Source: an uncultured Prochlorococcus sp.
GTDB taxonomy: Bacteria > Cyanobacteriota > Cyanobacteriia > PCC-6307 > Cyanobiaceae
Assembly (NCBI GenBank): GCA_902591865.1
Contig: CACJCK010000012.1
Span: 1 to 40,047, forward strand
DNA length: 40,047 bases
Reading direction: 5' to 3'
A program made the position numbers and the translations under genes. The notes under the pieces were generated by a model. It did no database searches. It saw only the letters and a list, made by a program, of their open reading frames with translations, and was not told the origin of the DNA. Shown one piece after another: positions 37,364 through 40,047 of this stretch. How positions within the stretch are numbered: the first letter of the stretch is position 1; each line of letters opens with the position of its first letter.

Positions 37364-38203
37364 ATGAGTAAAGCCTTGACTGATTTTTTGGTAGCTGCAT
37401 TGCAAATTACGAGTACTTCAAATGTTGATGCAAATTTTATTGAAGCAGAAGAACAGATTGAATTAGCTGCTAGAAGAGGTGCTGAGTTAATAGGCTTGCC
37501 TGAGAATTTTGCTTTTTTAGGTGAAGATGATGAAAAACTTAGATTAGCTTCTGAATTGTCAGAGAAGTGTTCGAATTTTCTAAAAACCATGTCACAAAGG
37601 TATCAAGTATTTCTCTTAGGAGGAGGTTATCCCGTTCCTGCCGGTGATGACAGTCATACTTTTAATAGGTCAGTACTATTCGGGAAGGACGGACAGATTT
37701 TGGCAAAATACGACAAAATCCACTTATTTGATGTTGATTTGCCAGATGGAAATTTATATAAGGAATCGTCTACTATTTTATCTGGGGAGGAGTATCCACC
37801 TGTTGTAGATGTCCCGGGATTATGCAAAATAGGATTATCGATTTGTTATGATGTTAGATTCCCTGAACTTTATAGATATTTGTCTTCCAAAGGTGCAGAG
37901 TTAATTATGATTCCGGCAGCTTTTACAGCGTTTACTGGAAAAGATCATTGGCAAATCCTATTACAAGCAAGAGCAATTGAGAATACAGCGTATGTAGTTG
38001 CTCCAGCTCAAACTGGGATTCATTATGGAAGAAGACAAAGTCATGGCCATGCAATGGTAATTGATCCATGGGGTACAGTTTTATCTGATGCCGGAAAAAC
38101 TCAGGGAGCGGCAATAGCACCTGCGGATAAAGAAAGAGTAAAGAAAATTCGGGAGCAGATGCCAAGCCTTAAACATAAAAAAAACAAGTTGTTTTCAAAC
38201 TAA
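37364..38203 (+). CDS. Nitrilase-superfamily amidase, Nit1 (deaminated glutathione amidase) type
   Basis: A 279-residue carbon-nitrogen hydrolase with the catalytic triad Glu47 (GLPENFAFL), Lys118 (KYDKIHLFDV) and Cys161 (GLSICYDVRFPELY). The segments HLFDVDLPDG, ICYDVRFPELYRYLSSKGAE, FTGKDHWQILLQARAIEN and RRQSHGHAMVIDPWGTV match the Nit1 branch, whose known members hydrolyse deaminated glutathione, a side product of transaminases (metabolite repair). Other nitrilase-branch substrates cannot be ruled out without assay. It is cytosolic, with no leader. The gene starts 18 bases after comB, and its TAA stop shares one base with the ATG of the following amidase gene (TAATG), implying coupling. 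Confidence 0.88.
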   Translation: MSKALTDFLVAALQITSTSNVDANFIEAEEQIELAARRGAELIGLPENFAFLGEDDEKLRLASELSEKCSNFLKTMSQRYQVFLLGGGYPVPAGDDSHTFNRSVLFGKDGQILAKYDKIHLFDVDLPDGNLYKESSTILSGEEYPPVVDVPGLCKIGLSICYDVRFPELYRYLSSKGAELIMIPAAFTAFTGKDHWQILLQARAIENTAYVVAPAQTGIHYGRRQSHGHAMVIDPWGTVLSDAGKTQGAAIAPADKERVKKIREQMPSLKHKKNKLFSN

Positions 38204-39288
38204 TGATAAAGTTTTTAGATAATAAACTTTTTCGTTATTTAGCTATTTTTTTATTTTTAAATTCTTCAATCCTTCCAGTTAAATCTTCAAGTGCTCTTGC
38301 GGCATGGACGATAAACAATAATGGGGTTTTAGAATTAAGAACTAAATCTAATACAAATTTAAAAGCATACTTTCAGAAGGCTAATCAAATATCTAGAGAT
38401 AGATTCTGGGTAGATTTTCCAGGAGAATTAAAAAATCCTAGAACAATAAAAGGGAATGGCCCAATAAAAGAAATTAGATTAGGTAAACCAAATAAGGGTA
38501 AAACAAGACTAGTAATTGAATTTAAGGAAGGGACTTATTTGAAACCTTTGACTTGGCGATTGATTGGCTTAAATCAAAACAGGTGGAGAATCAAACTTTT
38601 TGACCCAAAATATACTTTTCAAAAGATTAGTGAAGGTCAAGTTTTTAAGAGAACTGGAAATATTAAAGAAAATCAAAATTTAATTCGTAATAAGAAAAAA
38701 AATTATGGTTACTTGAAACTACCAGATGTAAAACGAAACAAGTTTGAGGTTGTAATCGATCCAGGTCATGGAGGACCCGATCCGGGAGCAATAGGTATTG
38801 GTGGTATTAGAGAAACAGATGTTGTTCTAGAGGTTTCAAAAATAGTTAAAAATTTACTCTCTGAGAAGGGTGTCAAAGTAAGATTAACCAGAAAAAATGA
38901 AGTTGATTTGGATTTACCTCCCAGAGTTTCCATTGCTAACAATACGGATGCAGATATCTTTGTAAGTATTCATGCAAATGCCTCAAGAGGGAAAAGAAAG
39001 GATATTAATGGATTGGAAACTTTTTACTATAGAGGTTGGAGAGGAAGGTTACTTGCTAAAAAAATTCAAAAACAAATTCTAAGAGTTTCTCCTGGGAGTC
39101 CTGATCGAGGCGTTAAGCAAGGTAGATTTTACGTAATTAAAAATACTAGGATGCCTGCAGTTCTCGTAGAAATTGGATTTTTAACGGGGAGATTAGATGC
39201 AAGAAGATTAGAAAAAACAACCCACCGTAAAAGATTAGCTTATGCAATTACAAAAGGCATCCTTGAATATCTCTATAAATTAGGATGA
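38203..39288 (+). CDS. N-acetylmuramoyl-L-alanine amidase with AMIN domain
   Basis: A periplasmic zinc amidase that cuts the bond between MurNAc and the stem peptide during cell separation. The 361-residue product has an N-terminal signal sequence (about 1-34, cleavage near ALA/AW), an AMIN domain (about 35-135; such domains bring amidases to the septum or wall), a basic linker, and an Amidase_3 catalytic domain (about 180-358). Zinc ligands His189 (DPGHGG), Glu204 (IRETD) and His257 (SIHANA), and catalytic Glu323 (VEIGFLTG), are all in place. It is AmiC-like. It overlaps murI downstream by four bases (ATGA) and the Nit1-type gene upstream by one, so the group is one transcript. Confidence 0.93.
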   Translation: MIKFLDNKLFRYLAIFLFLNSSILPVKSSSALAAWTINNNGVLELRTKSNTNLKAYFQKANQISRDRFWVDFPGELKNPRTIKGNGPIKEIRLGKPNKGKTRLVIEFKEGTYLKPLTWRLIGLNQNRWRIKLFDPKYTFQKISEGQVFKRTGNIKENQNLIRNKKKNYGYLKLPDVKRNKFEVVIDPGHGGPDPGAIGIGGIRETDVVLEVSKIVKNLLSEKGVKVRLTRKNEVDLDLPPRVSIANNTDADIFVSIHANASRGKRKDINGLETFYYRGWRGRLLAKKIQKQILRVSPGSPDRGVKQGRFYVIKNTRMPAVLVEIGFLTGRLDARRLEKTTHRKRLAYAITKGILEYLYKLG

Positions 39289-40047
39289 AGCTTAAAATAG
39301 GTATATTTGATAGTGGTATAGGTGGTTTTACTATCCTTAATTCTTTGCTAAAAACACGTAAAGATGTAGAAGTTTTTTATTTGGCGGATACAAATAGAAT
39401 ACCTTTTGGCAGTAAAAATTTTAAAGAGATAAGATCAATTGCAAAGGAGATTTGCAATTTTTTTGCTGATAAGAATTTAAATGCACTTTTAGTAGCTTGT
39501 AACACTACAAATGCATGCGCACTTGATATCCTGGAAAATAATTTAAAGGTCCCCTGTTTTGACCTTATTAACTCAGTTTCGGAGATAGTTGATAAACAAA
39601 TAATTGGTGTTCTGGCAACACAAACAACTGTTCGTTCGTCATATTACAAAAACGCTATAAATTCTAAAAAAGAGAATACCATAATATTTCAGCAAGAATG
39701 CCCAGAATTTGTATCAGAAATTGAAAGAGAAAAATTAAATATTGATAAGTTAAATTATCTTGCAGACTTATACTTAAGACCATTAATCAACAAAAATATT
39801 GAAGAATTAATACTTGGATGTAGTCACTATCCTTTAATTTATGACTTATTAAGTAAAAAATTAGATTCAAATATAAAAATTATTGATCCATCTTTAGCAT
39901 TAATAAAAAAATTCAATGAATCTTTTGCAATTCCAAAAACTGCCTGTTTTGAAAGTCTTTCTTATGAAAATGTAGATTTCTTTGTTACTTCAGAAAAAGA
40001 TGTATTTTTAAAAAAAGTAAAATTTTGGTTTGAAATTAATAAAGAAA
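39285..40047 (+). CDS. murI: Glutamate racemase (cut by window edge)
   Basis: MurI makes D-glutamate for peptidoglycan. 254 codons are visible and no stop is reached before the edge; the family is usually 255-290 residues, so little is missing. The ATG at 39285 overlaps the amidase stop (ATGA). The N-terminal GIFDSGIGGFTIL gives the catalytic-site Asp9 and Ser10. The two catalytic cysteines are Cys72 in VACNTTNACA and Cys179 in LGCSHYPLI, with His181 beside the second. Placement after the cell-wall amidase suits a peptidoglycan operon. The gene is not listed among closed reading frames because it runs off the right end. Confidence 0.95.
   Translation, partial: MKLKIGIFDSGIGGFTILNSLLKTRKDVEVFYLADTNRIPFGSKNFKEIRSIAKEICNFFADKNLNALLVACNTTNACALDILENNLKVPCFDLINSVSEIVDKQIIGVLATQTTVRSSYYKNAINSKKENTIIFQQECPEFVSEIEREKLNIDKLNYLADLYLRPLINKNIEELILGCSHYPLIYDLLSKKLDSNIKIIDPSLALIKKFNESFAIPKTACFESLSYENVDFFVTSEKDVFLKKVKFWFEINKE

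Noticed and set aside
37342..37371. ATG overlapping the comB stop (ATGA) upstream of the Nit1-type gene
   Set aside because: The frame closes after nine codons; the Nit1-type family N-terminus fits the ATG at 37364.
1..40047. Genomic island, prophage, transposon or CRISPR content
   Set aside because: All genes are housekeeping or lineage-conserved types; no integrase, transposase, tRNA-flanked insertion, spaced repeats or abrupt composition shift was seen.

Overview
The window looks like core-genome chromosome from a low-GC marine picocyanobacterium, most likely a high-light-adapted Prochlorococcus. The evidence is very high A+T content, short spacers with many ATGA or single-base overlaps, TTG/GTG starts and few clear Shine-Dalgarno sites. 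The gene content is cyanobacterial: Ycf51, NdhD, a cyanobacterial-type MenD/MenB pair, a MntCAB-like ABC transporter, DUF760, DUF4336 and a TamB-like protein. I base the genus on overall protein character and gene order, not on a search. I see no tRNA or rRNA gene, transposase, CRISPR array, integrase, phage gene or obvious genomic-island signature, and no gene-free stretch above about 165 bases.

Layout. Positions 1-5656, minus strand (read right to left): Ycf51-like membrane protein, a helix-hairpin-helix-like protein, a small secreted protein, a CocE/S15 hydrolase, glgB, then hemE (cut by the window edge). Positions 5709-12018, plus strand: TamB-like giant protein, proA, folB and a small lipase-like hydrolase. 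Positions 12011-21083, minus strand: a small RG-rich protein with a ribbon-helix-helix-like core, trpS, thrS, glk, thrB, ndhD and an M3 peptidase. Positions 21249-26325, plus strand: a DUF697 protein with a decayed GTPase-like domain, a manganese-type ABC transporter (binding protein, ATPase, permease) and a DUF4336 protein. Positions 26332-27297, minus strand: lepB and DUF760. Positions 27348-32878, plus strand: menD, menB, glgA, murF. Positions 32880-36482, minus strand: aroA, a stand-alone MnmC1-type methyltransferase and glmU. Positions 36611-40047, plus strand: comB, a Nit1-type amidase, an N-acetylmuramoyl-L-alanine amidase and murI (cut by the edge).

How the genes fit together. Glycogen metabolism is represented by glgB, glgA and glucokinase. 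Envelope building is represented by murF, glmU, the AMIN amidase, murI, TamB and signal peptidase. Photosynthesis and cofactors are served by hemE (tetrapyrrole), menD/menB (phylloquinone), ndhD (cyclic and respiratory electron flow), folB (folate) and manganese import (photosystem II). Amino-acid synthesis and translation are served by proA, thrB, aroA, trpS, thrS and MnmC1.

I found no discrete new system such as a defence island or biosynthetic cluster. The items most worth a second look are the pseudo-GTPase/DUF697 protein beside the Mn transporter, the DUF4336 gene translationally coupled to the Mn permease, the RHH-like RG-rich protein overlapping trpS, an apparently orphan comB, and three convergent gene pairs with no room for an intergenic terminator.
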